64,000 nucleotides of DNA from Amycolatopsis vastitatis (GCF_002234595.1 NZ_NMUL01000001.1:62001-126000), one strand, 5' to 3'; positions 45,741 to 54,340 are shown, counted from the first letter of the stretch. The notes: generated by a model not told the origin, from the sequence alone. Numbers and translations are program-made.

Positions 45741-47180
45741 ATGAGCAAGAAGGCGAGCATCGGGGTCACCGGCCTGGCGGTCATGGGCCGCAACCTGGCC
45801 CGCAACCTGGCCCGGCACGGCCACACGGTGGCCCTGCACAACCGGTCCGAGGAGCGGACCCGCGCGCTGGTGGAGCAGTTCGGCGACGAGGGCGACTTCA
45901 TCCCGGCGTACTCCGCGCAGGACTTCGTCGACGCGCTGGAGCGGCCCCGGCAGGTCGTGATCATGGTCAAGGCGGGCGGTCCGACGGACGCCGTCATCGA
46001 GGAGTTCGCGCCGCTGCTCGAAGAGGGCGACGTCATCATCGACGCCGGCAACGCGCACTTCGCCGACACGCGCCGCCGCGAGAAGGCGCTGCGCGAACGC
46101 GGGCTGCACTTCGTCGGCAGCGGCGTCTCCGGTGGTGAGGAGGGCGCGCTGCACGGGCCGAGCATTATGCCCGGCGGCTCGAAGGAGTCGTACGAGTCGC
46201 TCGGCCCGCTGTTCGAGGACATCTCGGCGAAGGTCGACGGCGAGCCGTGCTGCACGCACATCGGCGCGGACGGTGCCGGCCACTTCGTCAAGATGGTCCA
46301 CAACGGCATCGAGTACGCCGACATGCAGCTGATCGCGGAGTCGTTCGACCTGCTCCGCCACGCGGGCGGCTACGCGCCGGCCGAGATCGCCGACGTGTTC
46401 CGCACGTGGAACACCGGGCGGCTCGACTCCTACCTGATCGAGATCACCGCCGACGTGCTCGCGCACGTCGACAAGGCGTCCGGCAAGCCGTTCGTCGACA
46501 TCGTCGAGGACGCCGCCGAGCAGAAGGGCACCGGCCGCTGGACCGTGCAGATCGGCCTCGATCTGGGTGTCCCGATCTCGGGCATCGCCGAGGCCGTCTT
46601 CGCGCGTTCGCTGTCCGGGTCCAAGTCGCTGCGCGCGGCGGCCCGCGGGCTCGGCGGTCCTTCGGCGGCGCCGCTGTCGGGCTCCTCGCTGGAGCGCTTC
46701 GCCGACGACGTCGAGCAGGCGCTGTACGCGTCGAAGGTCGTGGCGTACGCGCAGGGCTTCAACCAGATCCAGGCGGGCGCGACGGAGTACGGCTGGGACA
46801 TCGACCTCGGCAAGGTCGCCTCGATCTGGCGCGGCGGCTGCATCATCCGCGCGAAGTTCCTCAACGACATCACCGCGGCCTACGCCGACGAGCCGGAGCT
46901 GCCGACGCTGCTCACCTCGGGCGGCTTCCGCAAGGCGGTCGAGGACGCGCAGGACTCGTGGCGCTCGGTGATCTCGACGGCGGTCAAGCTCGGCATCCCG
47001 ACGCCGGGCTTCTCGACGGCGCTGGCGTACTACGACGGCCTCCGCGCCGACCGCCTGCCGGCGGCGCTGGTCCAGGGCCAGCGGGACTTCTTCGGTGCCC
47101 ACACCTACCGCCGGGTGGACCGCGAGGGCTCGTTCCACACGGCCTGGGCCGCCGACGGCCGCCCGGAGTCCGACGCCTGA
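45741..47180 (+). CDS. gnd: 6-phosphogluconate dehydrogenase, decarboxylating
   Basis: 479 residues, the long NADP-type form. Oxidative pentose phosphate pathway: 6-phosphogluconate to ribulose 5-phosphate, CO2 and NADPH. Rossmann start GVTGLAVMGRNLARNLARHG. Substrate site SGVSGGEEGALHGPSIMPGG. Catalytic Lys and Glu in GHFVKMVHNGIEYADMQLIAE (about residue 185). C-terminal IIRAKFLNDITAAY and tail FHTAWAADGR. GGAAGG precedes the ATG. It stands alone, with no zwf or tkt gene in the window. Confidence 0.95.
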   Translation: MSKKASIGVTGLAVMGRNLARNLARHGHTVALHNRSEERTRALVEQFGDEGDFIPAYSAQDFVDALERPRQVVIMVKAGGPTDAVIEEFAPLLEEGDVIIDAGNAHFADTRRREKALRERGLHFVGSGVSGGEEGALHGPSIMPGGSKESYESLGPLFEDISAKVDGEPCCTHIGADGAGHFVKMVHNGIEYADMQLIAESFDLLRHAGGYAPAEIADVFRTWNTGRLDSYLIEITADVLAHVDKASGKPFVDIVEDAAEQKGTGRWTVQIGLDLGVPISGIAEAVFARSLSGSKSLRAAARGLGGPSAAPLSGSSLERFADDVEQALYASKVVAYAQGFNQIQAGATEYGWDIDLGKVASIWRGGCIIRAKFLNDITAAYADEPELPTLLTSGGFRKAVEDAQDSWRSVISTAVKLGIPTPGFSTALAYYDGLRADRLPAALVQGQRDFFGAHTYRRVDREGSFHTAWAADGRPESDA

Positions 47181-47186
47181 CCAGTC

Positions 47187-47233
47187 GCTGCTCCGACCGG
47201 GTGGACCCCCTGGTCCCACCCGGTCAGAGCAGC
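47187..47233. terminator. Bidirectional hairpin after gnd
   Basis: GCTGCTCCGACCGGGTGG and its near-perfect complement around 47216-47233 form 17- to 18-bp arms with small mismatches. The right arm also covers the stop of the 18-residue ORF on the minus strand. Confidence 0.7.
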
Positions 47234-47280
47234 GTCACCAGGAGCAGCGCGAGAAGCACGGCGACCAGCAGGAGTCTCAC
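47224..47280 (-). CDS. 18-residue hydrophobic peptide, coupled to HTH-Clp-N gene
   Basis: The GTG at 47280 overlaps the stop codon of the upstream HTH-Clp-N gene (GTGA). The frame encodes MRLLLVAVLLALLLVTLL and stops at 47224. It has one basic residue then 16 aliphatic or Thr residues, enough for one membrane helix. Overlapping start and immediate terminator suggest that it is translated, but short Leu/Val runs arise easily in G/C-rich DNA. No counterpart follows the split paralogue at 28.4 kb. Confidence 0.4.
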   Translation of the reverse strand: MRLLLVAVLLALLLVTLL

Positions 47281-48014
47281 TGGCCCCGGGCGGCCAGAAT
47301 CTCCGCCAGCACCTCCTGGATCTTCGCCTCCGCCTTGTCCTTCTTGACGCCCACGCCGTCGAGCACCTCGAAACCGGCGCCTTCGCCCTGTTCAAGCAGT
47401 GCCAGCAGGATGTGCTCGGTGCCGATGTAGTTGTGCCCGAGCCGCAGGCCCTCGCGCATGGTCAGTTCGAGGGTCTTCTTGGCGGCCCCGGAGAACGGGA
47501 CCGGGTTCGGCGCCGGGTCGGCCCGCTCGGGCAGCCGCGCCTCGGCGGCTTCGCGGACGGCGTCCAACTGCACACCTTGGGCCAGGATCGCGCCCGCCGC
47601 CAGCGCGGCCGGTTCGGTGAGCAGGCCCAGAACGAGGTGCACGGTGTCGATGTGCGGGCTGCCGTGCTCGACGGCCGACTTCTGGGCTTCGACGACGACG
47701 TGGCGAGCCCGGTCGGTGTAGCGGCCGTAGAGGCGTTCGATGTTGCCGCTCGGGTCACCGCCCGGGTCGATCCTGGGCACGAACCGCTTCTGCGCGGCCT
47801 GCTTGGTGACGCCCATGCTCGCGCCGATTTCGGTCCAGGACGCCCCGGACCGCCGGGCCTGGTCGACGAAGTGGCCGATCAGGTGGTCGGCCACTTCGCC
47901 GAGGTGCTGACCCACGTAGACCGCGTCGGTCAACTGGGCCAGGGCGTCCTGGTCGTGGTTGCTCTTGATGGCGTTGATGAGGTCGTCGAGCTTGATGTTC
48001 ATCGGGAGGTCCAT
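47277..48014 (-). CDS. Fused HTH-Clp N-domain protein
   Basis: 245 residues from the ATG at 48014; an ATG at 48002 is an alternative. The N-terminal part has an HTH (SGASWTEIGASMGVTKQAAQKRF, about 55-80). The C-terminal part has two Clp repeats (YTDRARHVVVEAQKSAVEHGSPHIDTVHLVLGLL and VPFSGAAKKTLELTMREGLRLGHNYIGTEHILLALLEQGEG). It is the one-protein version of the split pair at 28.4-29.2 kb, and has the same tandem palindromes and predicted leaderless promoter. No AAA+ domain. It is probably an autoregulated sensor or adaptor of the Clp system. Confidence 0.88.
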   Translation of the reverse strand: MDLPMNIKLDDLINAIKSNHDQDALAQLTDAVYVGQHLGEVADHLIGHFVDQARRSGASWTEIGASMGVTKQAAQKRFVPRIDPGGDPSGNIERLYGRYTDRARHVVVEAQKSAVEHGSPHIDTVHLVLGLLTEPAALAAGAILAQGVQLDAVREAAEARLPERADPAPNPVPFSGAAKKTLELTMREGLRLGHNYIGTEHILLALLEQGEGAGFEVLDGVGVKKDKAEAKIQEVLAEILAARGQ

Positions 48015-48017
48015 GTC

Positions 48018-48062
48018 GTCAACTGTAGGTTGACGTATCCCCGTCGTCAACCTTGAGTTGAC
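48018..48062 (-). promoter_or_regulatory. Tandem GTCAAC-N5-GTTGAC operators with leaderless promoter
   Basis: Palindromes GTCAAC-N5-GTTGAC at 48018-48034 and 48046-48062, with centres 28 bp apart. The minus strand reads TTGACG, 17 nt, TACAGT, 7 nt, ATG. This is the same geometry as at 29162-29205. The upstream edge is 4 bp from the pobA stop codon. Confidence 0.75.
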
Positions 48063-48065
48063 GAT

Positions 48066-49244
48066 CTAGACGAACGGCAGCCCGACGTAGTTTTCGGCGA
48101 GGCTGGTCGCCGCCGCCCGTGACGACGTGGTGTAACGCAGTTGCGACAGCTGGAGCTGCCGCGCGAAGCCATCCGCGTGCGGATCGGTGTGCAGCATCGT
48201 CGTCATGAACCACGAGAAGTGCTCCGCCCGCCACACCCGGCGAAGGCAGGTGTCGGAGTAGGCCGAAGCGAGCGACTCGTCCCCGCGCAGCAACGCTTCC
48301 AGCGCCCGGGACAACACCCGGACGTCGGCGATCGCCAGGTTCATGCCCTTGGCGCCGGTCGGCGGGACGATGTGGGCGGCGTCGCCGGCGAGGAACAGCC
48401 GTCCGTGGCGTAGCGGTTCCGCGACGAAGCTGCGCATCGGCGTGATGCCCTTGTCGAGGATCGGGCCTTCCCTGAGGGTGAACTCGCCCTCGCCCTCGAC
48501 TTCGAGCCGGGCGGTCAGCTCGGCCCAGATCCGGTCGTCGGACCAGGCTTCCAGGGACTCGGCCGGGTCGACCTGGAGGTAGAGCCGCGTGATCTCCGGC
48601 GTCCGCATGCTGTGCAGCGCGAACCCGCGTTCGTGGTGGGCGTAGATCAGCTCGTGGTGCGACGGCGGCGTCCGCGCGAGGACACCCAGCCACGCGAACG
48701 GGTATTCGCGCTCGTACACCGTGAGCGCACTGTCCGGAATGGACGGACGACAGATGCCGTGGAACCCGTCGCAGCCCGCCACGGCGTCGCACTCGATGGT
48801 CCGCGCAACCCCTTCGGCGTCACGGTAACCCACCCGCGGCCGCTCCGTGTCCACATCGGACAGTGAGACGTCCGAGACCTCGAAGGAGATCGGGTACCCG
48901 CGGGCTTCGTGCGCGTCGATCAGGTCCTTGACGATCTCCTGCTGCCCGTAGACCGTGATCGTCTTCCCGGTCAGCTCGGTGAGCGCGATCCGGTGGTCGG
49001 CGCGGTCGAACCGCAGCGAGAGGCCTTCGTGCGGCATGCCTTCGGCAGCCAGCCGCTCGCCGAGTCCCAACGACGTCAGCAGCTCGACGGTCGGTTGCTC
49101 GCACACGCCCGCACGCACGCGCTGCCGGACGTACTCGCGGTCACGCGCTTCCAGGACCACGCAGTCGATCCCGGCTTCGTGCAGCAAGAACGACAACAGC
49201 AGCCCGGCCGGGCCGGCGCCGATCACCGCGACCTGCGTGCGCAT
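48066..49244 (-). CDS. pobA: 4-hydroxybenzoate 3-monooxygenase
   Basis: 392 residues, matching characterised PobA (394). It makes protocatechuate from 4-hydroxybenzoate using FAD, NAD(P)H and O2. FAD dinucleotide motif VIGAGPAGLLLSFLLHEAG, then EYVRQRVRAGVCEQPTVELL, the D-G motif AGCDGFHGICR near residue 158, and the G-D motif LFLAGDAAHIVPPTGAKGMNLAIAD near residue 280. The start overlaps the upstream reductase stop (TGATG). It is the last gene of a tightly packed operon under an internal IclR regulator. No ring-cleavage genes lie in the window. Confidence 0.92.
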   Translation of the reverse strand: MRTQVAVIGAGPAGLLLSFLLHEAGIDCVVLEARDREYVRQRVRAGVCEQPTVELLTSLGLGERLAAEGMPHEGLSLRFDRADHRIALTELTGKTITVYGQQEIVKDLIDAHEARGYPISFEVSDVSLSDVDTERPRVGYRDAEGVARTIECDAVAGCDGFHGICRPSIPDSALTVYEREYPFAWLGVLARTPPSHHELIYAHHERGFALHSMRTPEITRLYLQVDPAESLEAWSDDRIWAELTARLEVEGEGEFTLREGPILDKGITPMRSFVAEPLRHGRLFLAGDAAHIVPPTGAKGMNLAIADVRVLSRALEALLRGDESLASAYSDTCLRRVWRAEHFSWFMTTMLHTDPHADGFARQLQLSQLRYTTSSRAAATSLAENYVGLPFV

Positions 49245-50476
49245 CACGCCGCCCTCGCCTTCAGGTATGCCTTGAGGTCGAAGGCGCTCGCTTCGAGGTC
49301 GGCGTAGGCGGGCCGCGGGTCCGCGGTGAACAGCCGCCGCGCGGCGACGTGGTCGGCCGGCCGGTTGACCGACTCGACGGCGATCAGCACGTCGTCGCGG
49401 AAGGACAGCACGGAGAACTTGCCTTCGGCCGGGTCGCCCGCGACCACTGTCCGGTCGGCACCGGCGAGGATCCCGGCGATCTGCAGCTTCGCGCCCGCCT
49501 GGTCCGTCCAGAACCAGGGCAGGCTCGCGTACGGCTCGGGCGTGCCGGTCAGCACCGCGGCCACGCACCGGGCGTGGTCGACGGCGTTCTGCACGGACTC
49601 CAGCCGCGTCGCGGACCCCGCCTGCACGCACGGGAAGTTCGCGCAGTCGCCGATCGCGAAGATCCGCGGGTCCGCGGTGCGCAGGTGCTCGTCGACGACG
49701 ACGCCGTTGTCCACGGGAAGGCCGGCGGCCGCCGCGAGCGTCGTCTCCGGCACGACACCGACGGCGACCACGACCAGGTCGGCGGGCAGCCGGGTGCCGT
49801 CGGACAGCTCGACCTCGCGGACGCGCTCGTCGCCGTGCAGGGCCGTGACGCCTTGGCCGAGCACCACCGTGTGCCCGGCCTCGCGGTGCAGCGAAGCGAA
49901 ATAGGCGGAGATCTCCGGCGTCGCGACCCGGTTGAGCAGCCGGTCCTGCGCCTCGACGATCGTCACCGGGCGGCCGGCGTGCGAGGCGAACTCCAGCCCG
50001 ATGAACCCGCCGCCGACCACGACGACGTTCCCGGCCTGTTCGAGTGACGCGCGCAGCCGGTCGGCGTCGTCGCGGGTGCGCAGGGTCAGCACGCCCGGCA
50101 GGTCCGCGCCGGGCACGGGCAGCCGCCGGTTGCGCGCGCCGGTGGCCAGGATCAGGTGGTCGTAGCCGAGCCGCCGGCCGTCTTCGAGCCGGATTTCGCG
50201 CGCGCCGCGGTCGAGGGTCTCGACCTGGGCGTCGACCAGCTCGATGTCCTTCTCGGCGAAGAAGTCCTCGCCACGCAGGTGCAGCTGTTCCTGCCCGGCG
50301 GTCCCGGCCAGGTAGGCCTTCGACAACGGCGGCCGCTGGTACGGCACGCCCGGCTCCTCGCCGACCAGCACGACCCGGCCGTCGAAGCCGCGATCCCGCA
50401 GCGAAGCCACGGCCTGGAACCCGCTCTGCCCCGCCCCGACGACGAGAACCGTGTTCTGTCCACCCATGCCTTTCAT
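49244..50476 (-). CDS. FAD-dependent ferredoxin/rubredoxin-type reductase
   Basis: 410 residues. Two Rossmann motifs: VVGAGQSGFQAVASLRDRG for FAD, and VVVGGGFIGLEFASHAG for NAD(P)H near residue 150. Typical LILATGARNRRLPVPG and IFAIGDCANFPCV blocks, and a C-terminal reductase domain (LPWFWTDQAGAKLQIAGIL). Such enzymes feed electrons to P450s or Rieske oxygenases through a ferredoxin, but no ferredoxin gene is adjacent. Starts at 50476 and 50467 are both possible. Between pobA and the IclR gene in one operon. Confidence 0.88.
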   Translation of the reverse strand: MKGMGGQNTVLVVGAGQSGFQAVASLRDRGFDGRVVLVGEEPGVPYQRPPLSKAYLAGTAGQEQLHLRGEDFFAEKDIELVDAQVETLDRGAREIRLEDGRRLGYDHLILATGARNRRLPVPGADLPGVLTLRTRDDADRLRASLEQAGNVVVVGGGFIGLEFASHAGRPVTIVEAQDRLLNRVATPEISAYFASLHREAGHTVVLGQGVTALHGDERVREVELSDGTRLPADLVVVAVGVVPETTLAAAAGLPVDNGVVVDEHLRTADPRIFAIGDCANFPCVQAGSATRLESVQNAVDHARCVAAVLTGTPEPYASLPWFWTDQAGAKLQIAGILAGADRTVVAGDPAEGKFSVLSFRDDVLIAVESVNRPADHVAARRLFTADPRPAYADLEASAFDLKAYLKARAA

Positions 50477-50491
50477 CCGATCACAAGAGAC

Positions 50492-51283
50492 TCAAGCCGT
50501 CGAGGAATCGCCGGACGACCGCAGCGCGCGCGGCGCGCCCAGCACCCGCGAAATGCCGCGCGCCGCGGCCCGCACCGCCGGGATCAGCGTCCGCGGATCC
50601 GTTCCCTCGGCGGGAACGACGACGGAGATCGCCGCCACGACCTCGTCCGTCGAGTCGTAGACCGGGGCCGCCACCGACAGGGCGACCAGTTCGATCTGGC
50701 CGTCGCTGATCGCGTACCCGTCGCGGCGGACGTCCGCCAGCACCCGCCGCAGCTGCGCGGCCGAGCCGACCGTCTTCGGCGTGAACGTCTTCAGCGGGCC
50801 GGCCAGGACCTCCTCCTGCGCTTCGGCCGGCGCGTGCGCCAGCAGCACCTGGCCGACGCCGGTCGCGTGCGCGGGCAGCCGTCCGCCGACCCGCGTCAGG
50901 ACGTTGACCGCGGCGCGGCCGGAGATGCGCTCGACGAAGACCACCTCCGGCCCGTCGAGCACCGCGAGCTGCACGTTCTGGTGCGTGGCCTCGTAGAGGT
51001 CCTCCAGGAACGGCATCGCGCTCTCCCGCAGCTCAGCGCCGTGCGGCGCGAGCGACGCGACCTCCCACAGCCACAGCCCGACGCGGTACGCGCCCGCGTC
51101 GTCGCGCACGAGCGCGCCGCGCCGGGTCAGCTCGCCGGCCAGCCGGTGCGTGGTCGACAACGGCAGCCCGGCGCGGCGGCTCAGCTCCGACAGCGTCAGC
51201 CGCGGCCGCTCGGCCGTGAACGCGCCCAGCAGATCGAGGACCCGGTCCACGACCGACGGCGGCCGCGACGCGCTGTGTCTCAC
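50492..51283 (-). CDS. IclR family transcriptional regulator
   Basis: 263 residues from the GTG at 51283, which overlaps the NIPSNAP stop. A winged helix (LTLSELSRRAGLPLSTTHRLAGELTRRGALV, about 28-60) precedes the IclR effector domain (NVQLAVLDGPEVVFVERISG; RLPAHATGVGQVLLAHAP; YAISDGQIELVALSVAAPVYD). IclR proteins of the PobR/PcaR group control 4-hydroxybenzoate and protocatechuate genes. Its place inside the pobA operon supports that role and suggests autoregulation. Confidence 0.9.
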   Translation of the reverse strand: MRHSASRPPSVVDRVLDLLGAFTAERPRLTLSELSRRAGLPLSTTHRLAGELTRRGALVRDDAGAYRVGLWLWEVASLAPHGAELRESAMPFLEDLYEATHQNVQLAVLDGPEVVFVERISGRAAVNVLTRVGGRLPAHATGVGQVLLAHAPAEAQEEVLAGPLKTFTPKTVGSAAQLRRVLADVRRDGYAISDGQIELVALSVAAPVYDSTDEVVAAISVVVPAEGTDPRTLIPAVRAAARGISRVLGAPRALRSSGDSSTA

Positions 51284-51600
51284 CCGTCTTCGTCGTCCGG
51301 GAGCAGCGGCCGCATGAACGTCCGCCGGTACCGCAGCACGCACCCGCTCTCCTCGCGGATCTTGTCCGCCTCGATGAAGTCCGGGTCGACGCCGAACAAC
51401 GTCCGGTAGCGCTCGTACGCGGCGAGGCTCTCGAAGCTGAACAGCGCCCGCGCTTCGTCGCTCGCCCCCTCTGACGGCAGGAAGTAGCCGTGGTGGATGC
51501 CGCCTTCGCGCTGCACCAGCCGCATCCACGCGGCGGCGAAGCGTTCGAAGTCGGGCAGCTTCGCGGGGTCGATGACGTAGTCGACGACGCAGGTGATCAC
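51280..51600 (-). CDS. NIPSNAP family protein
   Basis: 106 residues from a GTG that overlaps the stop of the MetE-like gene. Dimeric ferredoxin-like barrel pattern: CVVDYVIDPAKLPDFERFAAAW, HHGYFLPSEGASDEARALFSF, AAYERYRTLFG. The family's molecular role is not settled, and small members often accompany oxygenase operons. Four-base overlaps on both sides make it part of the pobA operon. Confidence 0.85.
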   Translation of the reverse strand: MITCVVDYVIDPAKLPDFERFAAAWMRLVQREGGIHHGYFLPSEGASDEARALFSFESLAAYERYRTLFGVDPDFIEADKIREESGCVLRYRRTFMRPLLPDDEDG

Positions 51601-52736
51601 TTGCCGCCCCAGACGCGGTCGGCCGTCGCCACGATCAGCTCCAGCTTCCGCAGCTGGTCGTCCGGGGTCAGGTCGTTGCCCTCCTCGGTCGAGGAGAACC
51701 CGCACTGCGGCGACAGGCAGAGCCGGTCGATGTCGACATAGCGCGAAGCCTCTTCGATCCGCCGCACCAGGACGTCCGGGTCCTCCAGCTCCGGCCGCTT
51801 GGTCGTGACCAGGCCGAGGACGACCTTCTTGTCCTTGGGCACGAACCGCAGCGGCTCGAAGCCGCCGGAGCGTTCGTCGTCGTACTCCAGGAAGAACCCG
51901 TCGACGGCCAGCTCCCCGAACAGCGCCTCGGCGACGAACTCGTAGCTGCCCTCGGCGGCCCACGAGGACCGGAAGTTGCCGCGGCACAGGTGCGTCGTCA
52001 CGGTCAGGCCCTCGGGACGGCCGGACAGGGCCGCGTTCATCGTCGCGATGTTGCGCAGGTGCTGGGTGTCCGGGTCGCCGCCCATCCGCGCGACCAGCTC
52101 CCGCTGCGTCGGGTCGTTCAGGTAGGCGAGGCTGGTGTCGTCCAGCTGGAGGTACCGGCAGCCGAGGCCGGTCATCGCGGTGACCTGGTCCTTGTACGCC
52201 GCGCTCAAGTCGGCGAAGAACTCTTCGAGGTCCGGGTAGACGCTCTCGCTGACCGCGGCCCGGCCGCCGCGGTAGTAGACCATGCTCGGCGACGGGATGG
52301 TCAGCTTCGGCGTCACGCCCGGGTCCACATGGGACTGCAGGAACCGGAAGTGGTCGGCGAAGATCGGCTCGTCGAGCCGCACCTTGCCGTCGACCTGCAG
52401 GCCGGGCGGGCTGAACTCGAGGTCGCCCGCCAGGTTGTGGAACTTCACGTGCAGCCGCTCGTCGCTCTTCGAGATGCCGCCGAGCGAGTAGATGAAGTCC
52501 ATGTGCCACGAGGCACGCCGGAACTCGCCGTCGGTCGCCGAGCTCAGCCCGGCCGCCTTCTGCATCTTGATCACGTCGCGGATCGCGTCGTCCTCGACCG
52601 CGCGGAGCTGCTCCGCGCCGATCTCGCCGTTTTCGTGCCGCCGCCGCGCGTCACGCAGTACCGGGGGCCGCAGCAGGCTCCCGACGTGATCGGCGCGAAA
52701 CGGTGGACCCACCTGGGAAATACCGCCCGAAGTCAT
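51597..52736 (-). CDS. MetE C-terminal domain-like (cobalamin-independent methyltransferase) enzyme
   Basis: 379 residues from the ATG at 52736. The length equals only the catalytic half of MetE (YxjG/YxjH-type). Pattern: FRADHVGSLLRPPVLRDAR, SSATDGEFRRASWHMDFIYSLGG, RYLQLDDTSLAYL, and zinc-ligand regions TTHLCRGNFRSSW (His and Cys) and CLSPQCGFSSTEEGNDL (last Cys). Single-domain members transfer methyl groups to homocysteine from donors other than folate, or act on unknown thiols. It is the first gene of the pobA operon, so it might take methyl groups from a methylated aromatic or other substrate. This is inference. Confidence 0.82.
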   Translation of the reverse strand: MTSGGISQVGPPFRADHVGSLLRPPVLRDARRRHENGEIGAEQLRAVEDDAIRDVIKMQKAAGLSSATDGEFRRASWHMDFIYSLGGISKSDERLHVKFHNLAGDLEFSPPGLQVDGKVRLDEPIFADHFRFLQSHVDPGVTPKLTIPSPSMVYYRGGRAAVSESVYPDLEEFFADLSAAYKDQVTAMTGLGCRYLQLDDTSLAYLNDPTQRELVARMGGDPDTQHLRNIATMNAALSGRPEGLTVTTHLCRGNFRSSWAAEGSYEFVAEALFGELAVDGFFLEYDDERSGGFEPLRFVPKDKKVVLGLVTTKRPELEDPDVLVRRIEEASRYVDIDRLCLSPQCGFSSTEEGNDLTPDDQLRKLELIVATADRVWGGK

Positions 52737-52818
52737 GCACCGATGGTCACACATCCGCGGCCTTCGCGCCGCCCCCCGGTACAAGATCATCACGGCCCGC
52801 ACTTGCTACCGTCCGCTC

Positions 52819-54150
52819 ATGACGGATTCCGCGGTCCACCCGGTCGACCGGGGCCTGCCCGCCGGGCGGCTCGCGCTGCTCGGCCTGCAGCACATGTCGA
52901 TCATGTACGCCGGTTCGGTGGCGGTGCCGCTGATCGTCGGCAGCGCGCTGAAGCTCGACGCGGCGACGATCGGCCTGCTGGTCAACGCCGACCTCCTGGT
53001 CGCGGGCATCGCGACGCTGATACAGGCGGTCGGCATCGGCAAGCTGCTCGGCATCCGGCTGCCGGTGGTGGCGGGCGCGACGTTCACCGTCGTCAACCCG
53101 ATGATCCTCATCGCGGCCCAGTACGGCCTGCCCGCGGTCTACGGCGCCATGCTCGCCTCCGGCGTGTTCGGGCTGCTCATCGCGAAGCCGTTCGCGAAGC
53201 TGATCCGGTTCTTCCCGCCGCTGGTGACCGGGACGCTGCTGCTGGTCATCGGCGTCTCACTGCTCGGCCCGGGCGCGGCGATGATCGCCGGCCACGACAC
53301 GACGTCCCCGGACTACGCGGCGCCGTCGCACATCGGGCTGGCGTTCGGCGTGCTCGCGCTGCTCGTGCTCTTCACCCGCGTGCTGCGCGGGTTCGCCAAC
53401 CAGATCGGGCCGCTGCTCGCGCTGGCCATCGGGCTGGTGGTGGCGATCCCGATGGGGCTGGTGCACTGGGACGGCCTGCGCGCGGCCGGCTGGTTCGGGC
53501 TCGCGTCGCCGTTCCACTTCGGCGCGCCGACGTTCCCGGTCGCGGCGATCCTGTCGATGTGCGTGGTCATGCTGGTGACGTTCACCGAGTCGACCGCCGA
53601 CATGATCGCCGTCGGCGAGATCACCGGGCGCCCGCCGACCGACGCCGACCTCGCGCGCGGCCTGGCCACCGACGGCGTCTCGGCCGTGCTCGGCGGGGTG
53701 ATGAACTCCTTCCCCGACACGGCGTTCGCGCAGAACGTCGGCCTGGTGCGGATGACCGGCGTGCGCAGCCGCTGGGTCGTCGCGGTGACCGGCGGGATCC
53801 TGGTCCTGATGGGTCTGGTGCCGAAGGTCGGCGCGTTCATCGCGGCGATCCCGGAACCGGTGATCGGCGGGGTCGCGGTGGTGATGTTCGCGATGGTCGC
53901 CGCGGTCGGCGCGCAGAATCTCCGGATGGTGGAGTTTTCCGGCAACCACAACACCTTCGTCGTCGCGGTGGCGCTCGGCGTCGGCCTGCTGCCGGCGTTC
54001 GCGCCGGACTTCTTCAAGCACTTCCCGGCCTGGCTGCAGACGATCTGCGGCAGCTCGATCACGGTGGCGGCGGTACTCGCGTTCGTGCTGAACCTGCTCT
54101 TCAACCACCTCGGCCGGCGCTCGGAGCCGGACCTGCTCAAAGCGCCGTGA
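52819..54150 (+). CDS. NCS2 family nucleobase (xanthine/uracil/urate) permease
   Basis: 443 residues, about 12-14 membrane helices. N-terminal GLQHMSIMYAGSVAVPLIVG, then NADLLVAGIATLIQAVG and GIRLPVVAGATFTVVNPM. The NAT signature is QNVGLVRMTG near residue 308, the family motif between the two halves. Proton-coupled uptake of purines or pyrimidines; the Q-N-x-G form fits either xanthine or uric acid transporters. The ATG at 52819 is 82 bp from the divergent MetE-like start. Confidence 0.9.
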   Translation: MTDSAVHPVDRGLPAGRLALLGLQHMSIMYAGSVAVPLIVGSALKLDAATIGLLVNADLLVAGIATLIQAVGIGKLLGIRLPVVAGATFTVVNPMILIAAQYGLPAVYGAMLASGVFGLLIAKPFAKLIRFFPPLVTGTLLLVIGVSLLGPGAAMIAGHDTTSPDYAAPSHIGLAFGVLALLVLFTRVLRGFANQIGPLLALAIGLVVAIPMGLVHWDGLRAAGWFGLASPFHFGAPTFPVAAILSMCVVMLVTFTESTADMIAVGEITGRPPTDADLARGLATDGVSAVLGGVMNSFPDTAFAQNVGLVRMTGVRSRWVVAVTGGILVLMGLVPKVGAFIAAIPEPVIGGVAVVMFAMVAAVGAQNLRMVEFSGNHNTFVVAVALGVGLLPAFAPDFFKHFPAWLQTICGSSITVAAVLAFVLNLLFNHLGRRSEPDLLKAP

Positions 54151-54340
54151 GCGCCGCCCGCCACTGAGCACGCGAGAAGGCCAAGACGGGCGAGCTGGCG
54201 CCGAGCTTGGAATCCCGGACGCCGACCCATTCGGTCGTCGTGGTGTTCACCTCGACGCACTCGCCCTGGCCTCCGCTGGCACTGGACTTGAACCAACCGT
54301 CGGCATCACCAAGGACGCGCAGGGCTTCAGCGTGGTTCAC
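54137..54340 (-). CDS. DUF397 protein
   Basis: 67 residues from a GTG that overlaps the XRE stop (GTGA). DUF397 core: GWFKSSASGGQGECVEVNTTTTEWVGVRDSKLGASSPVLAFSRAQWRAAL. It is translationally coupled to the XRE/DUF5753 gene, the classical pair. It overlaps the permease end by 14 bp on the opposite strand. Confidence 0.9.
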   Translation of the reverse strand: MNHAEALRVLGDADGWFKSSASGGQGECVEVNTTTTEWVGVRDSKLGASSPVLAFSRAQWRAALTAL

